Source of the DNA: Acetobacter sacchari
GTDB taxonomy: Bacteria > Pseudomonadota > Alphaproteobacteria > Acetobacterales > Acetobacteraceae
Direction of reading: 5' to 3'
Assembly (NCBI RefSeq): GCF_017377715.1
Contig: NZ_JAFVMF010000008.1
Location: forward strand, 62,001-126,000
Length of the DNA: 64,000 bases
The notes under the pieces: generated by a model
Told to the model about the DNA's origin: nothing
Database searches by the model: none
The model's input: only the letters and a program-made list of their open reading frames with translations
Shown: piece by piece, positions 51,116 to 60,970 of the stretch
Layout of the letters: each line of letters opens with the position of its first letter
Numbering within the stretch: the first letter of the stretch is position 1
Made by a program: the position numbers and the translations under genes

Positions 51116-51151
51116 TGTTTCTGTCCTGCGTGGACGCGCGCGTGAAGTGAC

Positions 51152-51207
51152 GAAAACGCAGCTTCTGCCCGGGACGGCTTATTATGGTCGGTCCGGGCAG
51201 AAGCTGA
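51152..51207 (-). terminator. Candidate intrinsic terminator after the phosphoesterase gene
   Basis: A 14-bp perfect inverted repeat (CAGCTTCTGCCCGG at 51159-51172, CCGGGCAGAAGCTG at 51193-51206) is followed on the minus strand by CGTTTTCG. A second 11-bp hairpin lies nearer the stop (51253-51263 with 51270-51280) but has no T-run. Confidence 0.65.
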
Positions 51208-51252
51208 TGACAGCGTCGCCGCTCTTTCGGAACGGCGTCGCTTTGGATCAGA

Positions 51253-51280
51253 ACGCGCTTCGCCTTGAAGCGAAGCGCGT
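51253..51280. repeat. 11-bp perfect hairpin past the phosphoesterase stop
   Basis: ACGCGCTTCGC and GCGAAGCGCGT flank a 6-base loop about 12 bp beyond the stop codon. There is no T-tract, so it is more likely a 3'-end stabilising stem than a terminator by itself. Confidence 0.5.
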
Positions 51281-51291
51281 CGTCTATGGGA

Positions 51292-53442
51292 TCAGCCGAA
51301 GAGCAGGGAACTGAGAGACGTCCAGAAATTTCCAAGAGCGGATTCGATCTCGCCCAGAAGTTTCTGGATCAGGCCTGTATCGGAGGACGATCCGCCCGCT
51401 GAGGAGGAGCCTCCGGTCGAGCTGGAGCCGCCGGAGCCACCTTTGGACGGCGAACCACCCGTCGTGGAGCCGTCAGATCCTGATCCGTTCGACGATTTGT
51501 TGAAGTCGAACATGTCCATCAGATCGCCGATGGCCGGGCTGTTTGTCGGCGCGTAGAGGTTGCTGCTCGACGTCACGGGGTTCGGAAGATTGTCACGCCC
51601 TGTGGACGAAACCGGCTTCAGACCCCAGTTCTTTTCAATGAACTTCAGGAAGGACACGTGGTCGCCGTAAGTGTGGTTGATATGACCGCCCGTCGAATAG
51701 GGCGAGACCATGATCGCCGGGATGCGTGTGCCGTCGCCGAAGAAATCGAGAGGCTGGATATAGCCCGAATCCCACGACCCGCCGCCCTCGTCGAAGGTCA
51801 CGAGAATAGCGGTGTGCTTCCAGACTTCAGGATTCGACTTGATCTTTTCGATCACATGCTTCGTGAAGGCTTCGAAAAGCGAAGGCTTGGAGGAAGCAGG
51901 GTGACCGTCGAGAACACCGTCCGGCTTGATGATAGAAACGGCCGGGAGATTGCCCATCGCGAGATCGGCGTCGAGATCGTTGATGTCCTTGATGTGCTCT
52001 TCGCGCTGCTGGGCGTTCGCCATAATCTTCGTTTCATACTGAAACGGATTACAGATGTCGCAATAAACGCCGCCAAGTTGACTGCTGGGGTCCTTGACGT
52101 AGTTGTCCCAGCCCGCGCCGTAGTAACGCCATGAAACCTTCTTCTCGTTCAGGCGATCAGCGATGGTGGGCACGTTTGAGGGCGGAATGACATAGGTGCC
52201 GGTGTTGACCGTGCCGTCGCCGAGATAGCCGGGGCTGTAGTTGTTGACGAGGTAGTAGGCGCCGTCCTTACACCGCTTCGGGTGCTTGCCAGGAAGGGAC
52301 TTCAGATACTGGGCGACCGGCTTCACACCGGGCTGGCTGTCGTCCGAACAGTTGACGTAGGAACCGCCGGAGTAGCCGTCCTGCGTGTACCAGTTGGTCG
52401 TGCCGGCTTGCGGATTTGGATTTTCGATCTGCGTGCTTGGCGGGGTTGCGACTGCGCCGTTGCCGTCCGTGTAATAAATCGCAAGACCCGTGCCGAGAGC
52501 AATGTGGTTTGCCCCGGTGCCGCCCATGATGGACTGGTGAAAATTATCGCTGGTCGTGTATTTGTCAGACAGGGACTTAAGGTATGGAACGTCGCCCGCC
52601 GCCATGTTGTAGAACCCCATGCCGACCGATCCTTCGCCGGTCGTAAGGGTTCCAAAGTTCGATGCCTGGGCCTTGCCGTTTCCACCCGTTCCGGTCTGCA
52701 CTTCGACCCAGGGAAAGAGGTCGTTCAGGCAGCCTGAAGGATTTTTTGCGGTCGCGTGATCTAGCGAGCAATCCGTTTCCTGCCACATCTGGAAAAAGCG
52801 ATGGACAGGGCTTCCCGTATAGGAATCGTAAGGCAACGTCGAGCCGGTGAACTGGAACGGTCCGTCGGGCAGGTTGTTCGCGTTGGTGATGCGCGTGTCG
52901 ACGCCGGACGATCCAAGACCGCTGGCGCCGGTCGTCATCTTCAACCAGTCGGAGCGATCGATGCCGTCATTCCCGACCGCTTTTTCAAAAGCTTCGACGC
53001 CGGCGAGGGTCGCAAAGGGAGCGGGATCCGTGTCGGAAGCTTTGGCTGGCGTTCCGGACAGGCCCGGAGGCGGGAGAATCGCGTAAGGGGTCTTGCTCTT
53101 CGGCGCGATGGCGTACTCGGTGCTGGCGGTCGCCTGCATCTGTGCGGCGGTCGCGAAGTTCGCGCCCGGCGTTCCATCGACCTTGACGATCTTCTTCGAT
53201 AAAATGTTGTCTACGGTTTCACCTTTTTTCGGGATATATGTTCCGTAGAGGTTATCGAAAGTATGGTTTTCGCCAATGATCATGACGATGTGTTTGATCG
53301 GCGTGGCGGTTTTCGCCGTGTCGGTCTTCGCGACCGCAGGCGCCGTCGTCACGATAGGAGAAACCACCATTGAGGCTGCGGTCAGATGCGCGACCGAGCG
53401 GCCCAGCGGCTTGCGCAGGCGTCTCCAAACAGGTTGAGACAT
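51292..53442 (-). CDS. Secreted phosphoesterase (acid phosphatase/phospholipase C family)
   Basis: Exported member of the alkaline-phosphatase-like phosphoesterase family (PLC/AcpA type). A Sec signal peptide ends near APAVA (residue 38). The catalytic domain opens with HIVMIIGENHTFDNLYG (GENHTFDN 57-64), and TFDEGGGSWD and INHTYGDHVSFLKFIEKNWGL lie towards its end. A Gly/Ser repeat linker and a short hydrophobic helix form the last 70 residues. The ATG at 53440-53442 has GGAAGG upstream. Length is 716 residues. Its position beside gsp genes and the PHO-like repeats upstream suggest a T2SS substrate made under phosphate limitation. Exact substrate unknown. Confidence 0.88.
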   Translation of the reverse strand: MSQPVWRRLRKPLGRSVAHLTAASMVVSPIVTTAPAVAKTDTAKTATPIKHIVMIIGENHTFDNLYGTYIPKKGETVDNILSKKIVKVDGTPGANFATAAQMQATASTEYAIAPKSKTPYAILPPPGLSGTPAKASDTDPAPFATLAGVEAFEKAVGNDGIDRSDWLKMTTGASGLGSSGVDTRITNANNLPDGPFQFTGSTLPYDSYTGSPVHRFFQMWQETDCSLDHATAKNPSGCLNDLFPWVEVQTGTGGNGKAQASNFGTLTTGEGSVGMGFYNMAAGDVPYLKSLSDKYTTSDNFHQSIMGGTGANHIALGTGLAIYYTDGNGAVATPPSTQIENPNPQAGTTNWYTQDGYSGGSYVNCSDDSQPGVKPVAQYLKSLPGKHPKRCKDGAYYLVNNYSPGYLGDGTVNTGTYVIPPSNVPTIADRLNEKKVSWRYYGAGWDNYVKDPSSQLGGVYCDICNPFQYETKIMANAQQREEHIKDINDLDADLAMGNLPAVSIIKPDGVLDGHPASSKPSLFEAFTKHVIEKIKSNPEVWKHTAILVTFDEGGGSWDSGYIQPLDFFGDGTRIPAIMVSPYSTGGHINHTYGDHVSFLKFIEKNWGLKPVSSTGRDNLPNPVTSSSNLYAPTNSPAIGDLMDMFDFNKSSNGSGSDGSTTGGSPSKGGSGGSSSTGGSSSAGGSSSDTGLIQKLLGEIESALGNFWTSLSSLLFG

Positions 53443-53616
53443 TTTGGAACCTTCCGTTCTGCCATGCAGTTGAATTAAGGACGTCCTATGCGGACGGCGA
53501 ACGAAAGCGCGCGCTCCGCCAGTGAAGGCATCATGTTTCAAGCCGCGTCCGACTTTGAATCGGCGTCGCGCCTTTCTGTTCGTGAAACATTTAGTTAAAT
53601 TTTTGTCAGGAAGATA

Positions 53617-53645
53617 ATGAAGAAACTATGACGGTTCTATGACGT
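53617..53645 (-). promoter_or_regulatory. PHO-box-like repeats upstream of the phosphoesterase gene
   Basis: On the minus strand ACGTCAT, CCGTCAT and TCTTCAT occur exactly 11 bp apart with 4-bp AT-leaning spacers, as in PhoB tandem sites (consensus CTGTCAT-N4-CTGTCAT). The best unit matches 6 of 7. They lie about 175 bp upstream of the start codon in an AT-rich promoter region. Confidence 0.55.
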
Positions 53646-53688
53646 ATGGTTCTAAGTTGTTTTGCAAATATCATTTATTTTAAATATT

Positions 53689-54306
53689 TTATGAGGATTC
53701 GGCGCCCGATAGACTCGGATGAATCAACATATCCGGCCATTGGACGCCGGGCGTCATCGTTACGATATGAATCCGAACAAGCAATGGAAGCTCCTGGCGA
53801 GACCAATTGCTCTGCCACCCATGGTAGGACTCTTTTCGTCCGTAATAGGAAAAACTGATCGCCTGAATATCTCGCGCCAGAACTTCCTCGTGAAAGGCTT
53901 GCTCCGCTCCTGCACAACGTGCGCGGCGGTAGGGGCGCCAGCGCAACACTAGGCGATGTTTGGCGTCCACGCCGATGCCGGCTTCGATTTCGTGTGCGTA
54001 GCCTTCCTGTTGCGGTAGCCATGAGATCAGGCTGAGTCGGTCGTTCGCGCCTGTGAAAGCTGGGGGAAGACCCGGATCTGACAGTTCCGAGCGTGTCACG
54101 ATACGGCGTAAGGTGTCATCCATGCCCTGAAGGTCGCTCATGTGTTCGAACGTTTTTTGCTCAAGGGCCCAGCCGCGCACCCCTACGGCGCTTCCTTGCC
54201 ATAACGCGGTTGAAAGAAGTGCGAAGACGAGTGTGACGACGATGATTTCCAGCAAAGTGAATCCGGCGTCGCCCGAACATCGGGCGTGCGTGCGGTCTTT
54301 TGTCAT
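53689..54306 (-). CDS. gspJ: T2SS minor pseudopilin GspJ
   Basis: Pseudopilus-tip component. A short basic leader ends in Gly before FTLLEIIVVTLVFALLS, the prepilin peptidase site with Glu at position +5. The mature part has TLRRIVTRSELSDPG and a SFSYYG segment typical of GspJ. Length is 205 residues. It overlaps gspI by 4 bp and is last in the E-F-H-I-J run; 246 bp separate it from the phosphoesterase gene. Confidence 0.88.
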   Translation of the reverse strand: MTKDRTHARCSGDAGFTLLEIIVVTLVFALLSTALWQGSAVGVRGWALEQKTFEHMSDLQGMDDTLRRIVTRSELSDPGLPPAFTGANDRLSLISWLPQQEGYAHEIEAGIGVDAKHRLVLRWRPYRRARCAGAEQAFHEEVLARDIQAISFSYYGRKESYHGWQSNWSRQELPLLVRIHIVTMTPGVQWPDMLIHPSLSGAESS

Positions 54307-54728
54307 TCTGTCGCCGTCGCGGGGCGGACCGCCCGCCCGGAAAGCTTGACGGAGTGGTGGAGCGCGCCCCAGTCGACCGTAACATCCACTGTGTAGAGGC
54401 CAAGTTTTTCTTCGACGGAGCGACCGCCGCCGGTTGATATCTGACGAATTTCGACAAATGTCCTGTATCCACCGTTGACGACGTAATCATTCGTGCCCGG
54501 ATGCAGTCGTGGGGACGCCAGCATGGCGTCGAGCTGCGAGCGGGCGACAGACACCGCACGCAGGCTCATGTCGGCCTGCTTGTTCCCGGAAAGCCCCGTC
54601 TCCATGGCGCCGAACATTACGGCAAGCGCCATACTGGCGATCATGAGCGCCACGATGACTTCCAGAAGCGTGAAGCCTGCGTCGGGCAGCGATCGTCTGA
54701 AGGATGAGGGATCACGGCGCATCGACAA
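54303..54728 (-). CDS. gspI: T2SS minor pseudopilin GspI
   Basis: Initiates the pseudopilus tip with GspJ and GspK. The leader ends in DAG before FTLLEVIVALMIASMALAV, a prepilin-type N-terminus with Glu+5. The short mature domain has ARSQLDAMLASPRL, in keeping with GspI. Length is 141 residues. The start overlaps gspH by 17 bp; a second ATG two codons later is possible. Confidence 0.9.
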   Translation of the reverse strand: MSMRRDPSSFRRSLPDAGFTLLEVIVALMIASMALAVMFGAMETGLSGNKQADMSLRAVSVARSQLDAMLASPRLHPGTNDYVVNGGYRTFVEIRQISTGGGRSVEEKLGLYTVDVTVDWGALHHSVKLSGRAVRPATATE

Positions 54729-55191
54729 GAATCCGCCCGGTCGCGGGGCTTACTGTGAACAGGACAGCTCTTTGCCCGAGGGTGAGCAAAAGCGGGGCGC
54801 CTGATGTCGCGCCGTTTGCGTCGAACAGGATCTCGCCCTGAGCTGCGGCGCCCTCTTGTGAAGCCGGAATGGTCATGACGACGGAGCCGGTCAGCCGATC
54901 TATCCGTTCGCGCTTACCTGTGCGTGTCACGAATTCGCGACGGCTCGCGTCGAACGCGACGACAGTTGGCAGGCCGCTGGTCATGGCGGCGCTCCTTGCG
55001 TTTTGGAGAATGGACAGGACCTGCGTTTTTGCAGCGCCGAATGTGACGGCATCGCTATGGAACGGACCGCGCTCGACTGCCACTCCAAGCAGCAACCCGG
55101 CGATGACGAGAACGACCATGACCTCCAGCAGGGTGTAGCCGCTGTCCGAAGAAGGTGATCGCGACCTGGGGAAGTCACTGAGCGAGGTCAT
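54712..55191 (-). CDS. gspH: T2SS minor pseudopilin GspH
   Basis: Pseudopilin linking tip and shaft. The leader ends in DSG before YTLLEVMVVLVIAGLLLGV (Glu+5). The mature part contains ARSAAMTSGLPTVVAFD, a phenylalanine-Asp-Ala-Asn-Gly turn and a C-terminal TGRILVD, the GspH pattern. It lacks the major pseudopilin features of GspG. Length is 159 residues. It overlaps gspF by 17 bp. Confidence 0.88.
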   Translation of the reverse strand: MTSLSDFPRSRSPSSDSGYTLLEVMVVLVIAGLLLGVAVERGPFHSDAVTFGAAKTQVLSILQNARSAAMTSGLPTVVAFDASRREFVTRTGKRERIDRLTGSVVMTIPASQEGAAAQGEILFDANGATSGAPLLLTLGQRAVLFTVSPATGRILVDAP

Positions 55192-56434
55192 TAAGACTCA
55201 GCATGGCGAGCAGCAGCGCCGAGACGATCCCTGCGACAAGGACGCCCATGATGATGGTGATCGCGGGCACCAGAATTGCAAGAAGACGCTGGATGGTGAC
55301 GCGGCTCGCCTCTTCATGAATGTCAGCGGCCTTGAGGCAGATCGCCGCGAGTTGGGCGGTCTCTTCGCCGACATGAAGGAAATGCGTCATGGCGACTGGA
55401 TAAACCCTGCTGCGCTCCAAGGCGGCAGCCAGACTGCCGCCTTCACGCACCGCGCGTGTGGCGTCGGCGATCACCGCCGCACCAACGCGGTTGCCGATTA
55501 CGCCTTCGGTGATGCGCAAGGCGCCGACCAGCGGCACCCCGTTTCGCATCAGGGCTCCCAGCGTACGGGTCAGGCGCGCGGCCATGATTTCGCGTGTAAG
55601 AGTTCCAAGTATCGGAACCTGCAGCAACACGCGATCGACGGCGAGGCGGATATCGGGACGTTGCAGGGCGGCGCGCATGGCGAAGATTGCGCCGACCAGT
55701 CCGGCGAGCATGTAAACGCCCCACGCGCTGAGAAAATCACCCGACGCGATGACGATTTTTGTCGGCGTCGGGAGCGCCGCGCCGTTTTCGGCGAACAGGG
55801 GCGTGAACTGCGGTAGGACGTGAGTGAGAAGGAGGACCACGGAGAACACCGACGCGATCATCAAAACCGTCGGGTAGATCATGGCCGATTGGACCGTTGC
55901 GGCCATCTTGCGTTCGCGTTCGAGGAGGTCGGCGAGGCGCAGAAGAGAATCTTTTAAAGCGCCGCCTGCTTCTCCTGCTTTCACCAACCCCACATACAGG
56001 CGTGAAAAACTGCGTGGCGACGCCTCAAGGGCTTCGGCGAAGGAGCCGCCGTCGCGGACCTTGTCGCGGATCAGGCCGATGGCGCGGGCGGCCTGCGGGT
56101 GCGGCGACGTTTCGGCAAGGAAACGCAGCCCCCGGTCAAGATCAAGGCCGGCGGAGAGCATGGTCGCAAGTTGCCGTGTGAACTCGGTCAACGCTTTTGG
56201 GCGCAGCACCGGGTCGCGCCGTCGGGCCAGCCATCCGCCCAACCCCGACCGCAATGCGCCGCCGCGCGACGCTGGCATGACCAGCAGCGGCGTCAGCTTT
56301 CGCCGCTTCAGCAGCATCAGAGCCTGCTGTTCGGTGCTAGCGACGATTTCTCCAGTCGTGACGCCGCCATCCGAACCAAGGGCGCGGTAGGTCCAGCGCG
56401 ACGCCCCGTCGACGGTGGCTGCGATTTCGCTCAC
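55175..56434 (-). CDS. gspF: T2SS inner-membrane platform protein GspF
   Basis: Polytopic platform protein that binds GspE and GspL. It begins [17 protein letters not shown] and has two repeated GspF domains: [18 protein letters not shown] with [15 protein letters not shown], then [19 protein letters not shown] with [11 protein letters not shown]. Three membrane segments are visible, the last at the C-terminus. Length is 419 residues. Its start overlaps the gspE stop by 4 bp. Confidence 0.95.
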   Translation of the reverse strand: MSEIAATVDGASRWTYRALGSDGGVTTGEIVASTEQQALMLLKRRKLTPLLVMPASRGGALRSGLGGWLARRRDPVLRPKALTEFTRQLATMLSAGLDLDRGLRFLAETSPHPQAARAIGLIRDKVRDGGSFAEALEASPRSFSRLYVGLVKAGEAGGALKDSLLRLADLLERERKMAATVQSAMIYPTVLMIASVFSVVLLLTHVLPQFTPLFAENGAALPTPTKIVIASGDFLSAWGVYMLAGLVGAIFAMRAALQRPDIRLAVDRVLLQVPILGTLTREIMAARLTRTLGALMRNGVPLVGALRITEGVIGNRVGAAVIADATRAVREGGSLAAALERSRVYPVAMTHFLHVGEETAQLAAICLKAADIHEEASRVTIQRLLAILVPAITIIMGVLVAGIVSALLLAMLSLNDLAQ

Positions 56435-58131
56435 TCGCCGCCGCCGACGATGCGGCTGACTTCTTCGATCGTGGTCTCTCCTGCCAGAGCCGCACGCAGA
56501 CCGGCCTGAAACATCGTGACCATCCCTTCCGAAACCGCAGCCTTCTCGATCTGTTCATGATCGGCGCCGGAAAGGATCAGGCGTGTGACCGCGGGGGAGG
56601 GGCGAAGGAACTCGGCGATGGCGCTTCGTCCACGATATCCCGTGTGACGACATTCAGCGCAGCCGACGGCGCGCCACAGCGTGTGCTGGCGTGTGGCGTC
56701 CAGCGCGAAGCGATGGACCAGTTCGGGAGGGGCGGTCTCCGGATGGCGGCAGGTCTGACACAGTCGCCGCACCAGCCGTTGCGCCAGGATGCCGCGCAGG
56801 ACGGCGGTCAGCAGATAGTCTTCCAACCCCATGTCGCGCAACCGGGTGATGGCGGCGGCTGCAGAGTTCGTGTGCAGCGTCGAGAGCACCAGATGCCCCG
56901 TCAATGCCGCCTGTACGGCGATTTGCGCGGTTTCGATGTCGCGGATTTCACCGACCATGATCACGTCGGGATCCTGACGAAGAATCGCGCGCAGAAGACT
57001 GGCGAAGTTCAGGCCGATGACGGGCCTCACCTGAATCTGGTTGATTCCGGCGAGTTGATATTCGATCGGATCCTCGATCGTCACCACGTTGCGGTCGACC
57101 GCGTTGATTCCGGAAAGACCGGTGTAAAGCGTCGTGGTCTTGCCGCTGCCGGTCGGTCCCGTCACCAGCACGATGCCGTTGGGTAATTCCAGGGCGTCGC
57201 GAAACGAGGCGACGATTTCCGGGGCGAGGCCGAGACGGCTGTAATCGAAGCTGACGGTGGTGCGGTCGAGCACGCGCAGCACCGCGATTTCTCCGTGCAG
57301 GCACGGCACGGTGGAGACACGGAAATCGACCTCGTGCCCGCGGACGGCGAGCTTGATTCGTCCATCCTGAGGCAGTCGCCGTTCGGCGATGTCCAGCTTC
57401 GCCATGATCTTGATACGTGAAATGAGCGCTGCGGTGGTGCGCGGCGGTTGATTGTCTACTTCATGCAGCACACCGTCATAGCGATAGCGCACGACGAGAC
57501 GATCCTCGAACGGCTCGATATGAATGTCCGAAGCCCGCGTCTCGACAGCGCGGAAAATGATCTGGTTCACAAGCCTGATGATAGGCGCTTCGCTGGCGAG
57601 GTCTTTCAGACGATCGGCGTCTTCCTCAGCTGGGTCGTGATTCCTCTGTGATCCGTCTTCTTCTTCTTCGCTCTCCTCGTCATCCGGGTAAAGGCGGTTG
57701 AGCGCTGCCTCCAGATCTGCCCCTGTCGCAACGTCGCGTATGACCTCGCATCCAGTGGCGAGACGGATCGCGGCCGCACTGTAGTCGTCGAGAGGATTGG
57801 CCATGACGAGGCGCAGCGTGTGTTCGTTTTGATTAATCGGTAACGCACGGACCTGTTTCAGGAAACGGCTGCTGAGTCGGTCGGAAAAGAGCGGTTCGTC
57901 GATCCGTTCCAGTTCCGATGGGCCAACTATGGCCCGTTCGAGGATGGAGGCATATACGGAGGCTAGTCCGCCTTCGCTGACGAGGCCGAGTTGCAACAGC
58001 ACGGCGTGAAGCAGTTGCCCGCTATCCGCCGCGACGCCTCTGGCGCGGTCCAGAGCGCGGATATCGCTGGCGCCTGTGGAGAGCAGCGCGTCGGCAAGGC
58101 GCTGGTCACCCGATGATACGGTCATGCTCAT
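56431..58131 (-). CDS. gspE: T2SS ATPase GspE
   Basis: Cytoplasmic hexameric ATPase driving pseudopilus assembly. An N-terminal MshEN-like domain precedes [20 protein letters not shown], the Walker A GPTGSGKT at 325-332, Walker [22 protein letters not shown] (His box), and a four-Cys zinc element (Cys458, 461, 491, 494) that separates GspE from PilT. Length is 566 residues. It is first in the minus-strand gsp run and divergent from the prepilin peptidase gene with 53 bp between starts. Confidence 0.96.
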   Translation of the reverse strand: MSMTVSSGDQRLADALLSTGASDIRALDRARGVAADSGQLLHAVLLQLGLVSEGGLASVYASILERAIVGPSELERIDEPLFSDRLSSRFLKQVRALPINQNEHTLRLVMANPLDDYSAAAIRLATGCEVIRDVATGADLEAALNRLYPDDEESEEEEDGSQRNHDPAEEDADRLKDLASEAPIIRLVNQIIFRAVETRASDIHIEPFEDRLVVRYRYDGVLHEVDNQPPRTTAALISRIKIMAKLDIAERRLPQDGRIKLAVRGHEVDFRVSTVPCLHGEIAVLRVLDRTTVSFDYSRLGLAPEIVASFRDALELPNGIVLVTGPTGSGKTTTLYTGLSGINAVDRNVVTIEDPIEYQLAGINQIQVRPVIGLNFASLLRAILRQDPDVIMVGEIRDIETAQIAVQAALTGHLVLSTLHTNSAAAAITRLRDMGLEDYLLTAVLRGILAQRLVRRLCQTCRHPETAPPELVHRFALDATRQHTLWRAVGCAECRHTGYRGRSAIAEFLRPSPAVTRLILSGADHEQIEKAAVSEGMVTMFQAGLRAALAGETTIEEVSRIVGGGE

Positions 58132-58184
58132 CGAACAATTGTCTCTTGTCGTATGAAAACGGTGGGCGCAGTGTCCGACGCGCC

Positions 58185-58964
58185 ATGCCTGATCCAGTTC
58201 TTTGTATTCCGTTTCTCATCGCGCCGTTCATAGGAAGTTTTCTTGGCGTGCTGATTCGGCGCATTCCACGTGGCGAACCGTTCGCGGCTAGTCGTTCCCA
58301 TTGTGAAACGTGCCAGACGAAGCTTGGCGCGCGTGATTTGGCGCCGATCCTGTCGTGGCTTGTCCAGAAGGGGCGTTGTCGCCATTGTGGCGCGAACGTC
58401 GATCCGCAACATCTTCATATAGAACTTGCCGCTTTTCTTCCTCCCATGTCGGCGCTGGTTGGATATGCGGTGTTGCATAGGACAGACCCACTCGGGCAGT
58501 GGTCCATAGATCCGGTCACGTTTTGGTTCGAATGCGTTTTGGGGTGGATGCTGTTGGCGCTGGCCTGGATCGACGTGATTTGCCTCCGGTTGCCAGACGT
58601 TCTGACATTGCCCTTGCTGATCGTCGGTTTGTTCGAGGCGATACTTTCCGGCGACGTCGATGTGGCGGGTGATCGTGCGTTGGCGGCAGGGCTTGGCTGG
58701 ACAGGGCTGTTGTTGCTGGGTGTGACTTATCGACGGTTGCGTGGCCGTATCGGTCTGGGAGGCGGTGACGCGAAGTTGTTGGGGGCGGCTGGGGCGTGGG
58801 TAGGGTGCAGTCACCTGTCGCTCGTTCTTCTGCTCGCATCGTGCTTTGGGCTTCTCGCCGCACTGGGAGCAATCTTTCGTGGCGGGCGCGTAAGCGCGGC
58901 GATGATGCTTCCCTTCGGCCCGTCGCTTGCCGCAGCCATCTGGATTGTAAGACTGGCGCTCTGA
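58185..58964 (+). CDS. gspO: Prepilin peptidase GspO (PilD type)
   Basis: Membrane aspartic protease that cleaves and N-methylates the pseudopilins. It carries the four-Cys zinc site (Cys40, 43, 65, 68) of the methyltransferase half, and the two catalytic aspartates Asp130 ([11 protein letters not shown]) and Asp195 in GGGD. About seven membrane segments are visible. The ATG at 58185 gives 259 residues; the frame extends 24 codons upstream across the gspE start and is rejected. Confidence 0.94.
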   Translation: MPDPVLCIPFLIAPFIGSFLGVLIRRIPRGEPFAASRSHCETCQTKLGARDLAPILSWLVQKGRCRHCGANVDPQHLHIELAAFLPPMSALVGYAVLHRTDPLGQWSIDPVTFWFECVLGWMLLALAWIDVICLRLPDVLTLPLLIVGLFEAILSGDVDVAGDRALAAGLGWTGLLLLGVTYRRLRGRIGLGGGDAKLLGAAGAWVGCSHLSLVLLLASCFGLLAALGAIFRGGRVSAAMMLPFGPSLAAAIWIVRLAL

Positions 58965-59270
58965 GGGGCGCGACGGTACGCGGAATCGTTCGCCGATGTG
59001 CCGTGCGACGACGACGGGCGATCCGCCTGCTTTAGTTATGGTGAGGCGGTGATTCAGGGGGCGCATGCGTGGAATGATTTAGAAGAGCGCCTGACGCGGG
59101 GCCAGACTCTTCGTTAATGTGTCATAAATATATCATATATCATGCCTGTTCGATGATTGTGAGGCGGTGGTATCCAGCGGCGACATTGTCTCCAGAAGCG
59201 GTTGGGGAGAATGTTTCCGGCACACCCTGCGCGTGCGTTCGCTCAAGAAAGGTTGAGGTCAGTCCTTTCA
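58965..59270. other. Intergenic region before gspL with PHO-box-like element
   Basis: 306 bp after gspO. The centre (about 59110-59150) is strikingly AT-rich compared with its surroundings and contains the PHO-like repeat. The frame of gspL is open back to a TTG at 59202, so the gap may be shorter. No RNA gene was seen. Confidence 0.5.
59119..59136 (+). promoter_or_regulatory. PHO-box-like repeat upstream of gspLMDK
   Basis: GTGTCAT, a 4-bp AAAT spacer, then ATATCAT, i.e. two 7-mers 11 bp apart. They match CTGTCAT at 6 of 7 and 5 of 7. It lies 135-150 bp upstream of the gspL start. Two similar elements in one secretion locus support each other; each alone would be weak. Confidence 0.5.
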
Positions 59271-60278
59271 ATGATGAGTAGCGCGTCCTCTATCGGAAAA
59301 AGTGGCCTGAAAGGGTTCGTCGAATGGTGGGGCAGCCAGTTGCGCGAGTGTCTTCCGCCGCAGTGGCGTGGGGGCGGCCATAAAGGCGTGATCGTCTCAA
59401 TAGGACGGAATGGGCGTCTGGAAGAAAGCGTTCTGGACGAGATCGTCGCTTCCGGGGCGCCGAAAGCCGGAAGATTCGTTGGGCATTGGCGGAGGTGCGA
59501 GGTAAGGCTCGCATTGCCGGAGGGCGGCGCTCTGTCGAGGCTGGTGCTGGTCCCTGCAGCCGCAGTATCGGATGCTGTTGGTTTGCTGACCTATGAATTC
59601 GATCGATTGACTCCGTTTAACGCTGCGGAGACAGCGTGGGTCGCTCGCCCGAAGGAGGTGGTCGCCTCGGGCGTTGGAACCATGTTCTCGATAGTTTACG
59701 CTCCGAACTTTGTCTTTGAGAATGCTCTGTCGCAGCTCAGGGAGCGCGGTTTGATTCCGGTTGGTCTCGTGGGGCGTGATGAGCGTGACGAACCTGTCGA
59801 AATTCCGCTGGAGCGCCCCGCTGCGCGACCTCGTCTGGCGTTGCGGATCGGTGTGCCTGTCTTTTGCGGCGCGCTTCTGGCCGCGCCGTTCGCCATGCAG
59901 GCGGTGGCCATGGCGCGCGTTGACGGGGCGATCGCGGCTCTTGCGCCGGAGCGGGCGCGGGCCGAAGCCTTGCGACGCGAAATCAGCGGCTATACTGCCG
60001 GTCAGTCTGCAGTAACGCACGAGCGGAAAAGTGTCGGCGACATTATGGGCGTCCTGAAGGCTCTGACAGAGACATTGCCGGACGATACGTTTCTGACCGC
60101 CTTGACCGTGCGTGACCGTCATGTGATGGCCCAGGGGCAGACTCGCGAAGCGCCACAGCTTATCGGTTTGCTTGAGCACAGAGCCGGGTTCGCGAACGCC
60201 GCGTTTTCAGGGCCGGTGACGCATTCGGGCGATACGAATACGGATGCTTTTACGATCACCGCGACCGCGCCAAACTGA
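59271..60278 (+). CDS. gspL: T2SS GspL-like protein (with PilN-like C-terminus)
   Basis: Bitopic platform protein connecting GspE to the periplasm. A cytoplasmic region (KGVIVSIGRNGRLEES to about residue 200) is followed by one membrane segment (about 204-228) and a periplasmic PilN/GspL-like ferredoxin-fold domain with LPDDTFLTALTVRD and HVMAQGQTREAPQLI. Sequence similarity to classical GspL is low, so the call rests on layout and place before gspM and gspD. The start is uncertain: ATG 59271 is chosen, but ATG 59211 or TTG 59202 are possible. Length about 335 residues. Confidence 0.75.
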   Translation: MMSSASSIGKSGLKGFVEWWGSQLRECLPPQWRGGGHKGVIVSIGRNGRLEESVLDEIVASGAPKAGRFVGHWRRCEVRLALPEGGALSRLVLVPAAAVSDAVGLLTYEFDRLTPFNAAETAWVARPKEVVASGVGTMFSIVYAPNFVFENALSQLRERGLIPVGLVGRDERDEPVEIPLERPAARPRLALRIGVPVFCGALLAAPFAMQAVAMARVDGAIAALAPERARAEALRREISGYTAGQSAVTHERKSVGDIMGVLKALTETLPDDTFLTALTVRDRHVMAQGQTREAPQLIGLLEHRAGFANAAFSGPVTHSGDTNTDAFTITATAPN

Positions 60279-60285
60279 TCGGAAC

Positions 60286-60921
60286 ATGGCGTCTCCTCTT
60301 TCCTCGTCATCTTCGCTCCCTGGCGCACGTCTGCCGGTCGGTCGCGCCGGGAAGCTGACCGCCATAGGTCTGGCGGCAATCACGTTGACGTTGCTTTGGC
60401 TGTTGGCCTCAGTTGTGACGGGTTTGTACGACAATCTGAAAGATCACGCCGAAGGTAAGCGGGATATTCTCTTCAGGACGAGGGCGCTGGTCGCGTCCAT
60501 CCCGCGCCTGCACGAAGAAGCGATCCGAGCGGCGGAGGAAGGAAGCAGGGGCGGTGTCTTGCTTGGAGAGGACTCTGACGCGACCGCGCAAGCGCGCCTG
60601 CAGGAGTTGGTGGAAGCTGCGGGGCAAGCGGCGCAGATACAATTGAGCAGTCAGGAGCCGTTGCCTTTGGTTCGGCAGGGCCTTTTTGAGCGTCTGGCGG
60701 TCAGGGTGTCGCTGACCGGTTCGTGGCCTGCATTGGTGCGGTTTCTCGATACTGTGAGCAGCACCGATTCCCCGGCGCTGCTTGTGGAAGACCTGCAGAT
60801 TCAATCGGCGGGCAGTTCTCGGCTGGCTGACGAAGCCAGTCATGGACGCATGATCGACGCGTCCGTGACTGTGGTCGCGTTACGTAGCCCTGCAGCCGCT
60901 CGCACCGAGGCGCACCCGTGA
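60286..60921 (+). CDS. gspM: T2SS GspM-like protein
   Basis: Bitopic platform protein partnering GspL. It has a short cytoplasmic N-terminus, one membrane segment at about residues 24-46, a coiled coil, and a compact periplasmic domain ending with FERLAVRVSLTGSWPALVRFLDT and ALLVEDLQIQS, as in type II secretion GspM. Length is 211 residues from the ATG at 60286, 7 bp after the gspL stop. Confidence 0.8.
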   Translation: MASPLSSSSSLPGARLPVGRAGKLTAIGLAAITLTLLWLLASVVTGLYDNLKDHAEGKRDILFRTRALVASIPRLHEEAIRAAEEGSRGGVLLGEDSDATAQARLQELVEAAGQAAQIQLSSQEPLPLVRQGLFERLAVRVSLTGSWPALVRFLDTVSSTDSPALLVEDLQIQSAGSSRLADEASHGRMIDASVTVVALRSPAAARTEAHP

Positions 60922-60970
60922 CGGCAAGTTTCTGTTTTTTGTTTGTATATCATAGATTCGGTGAAATCTC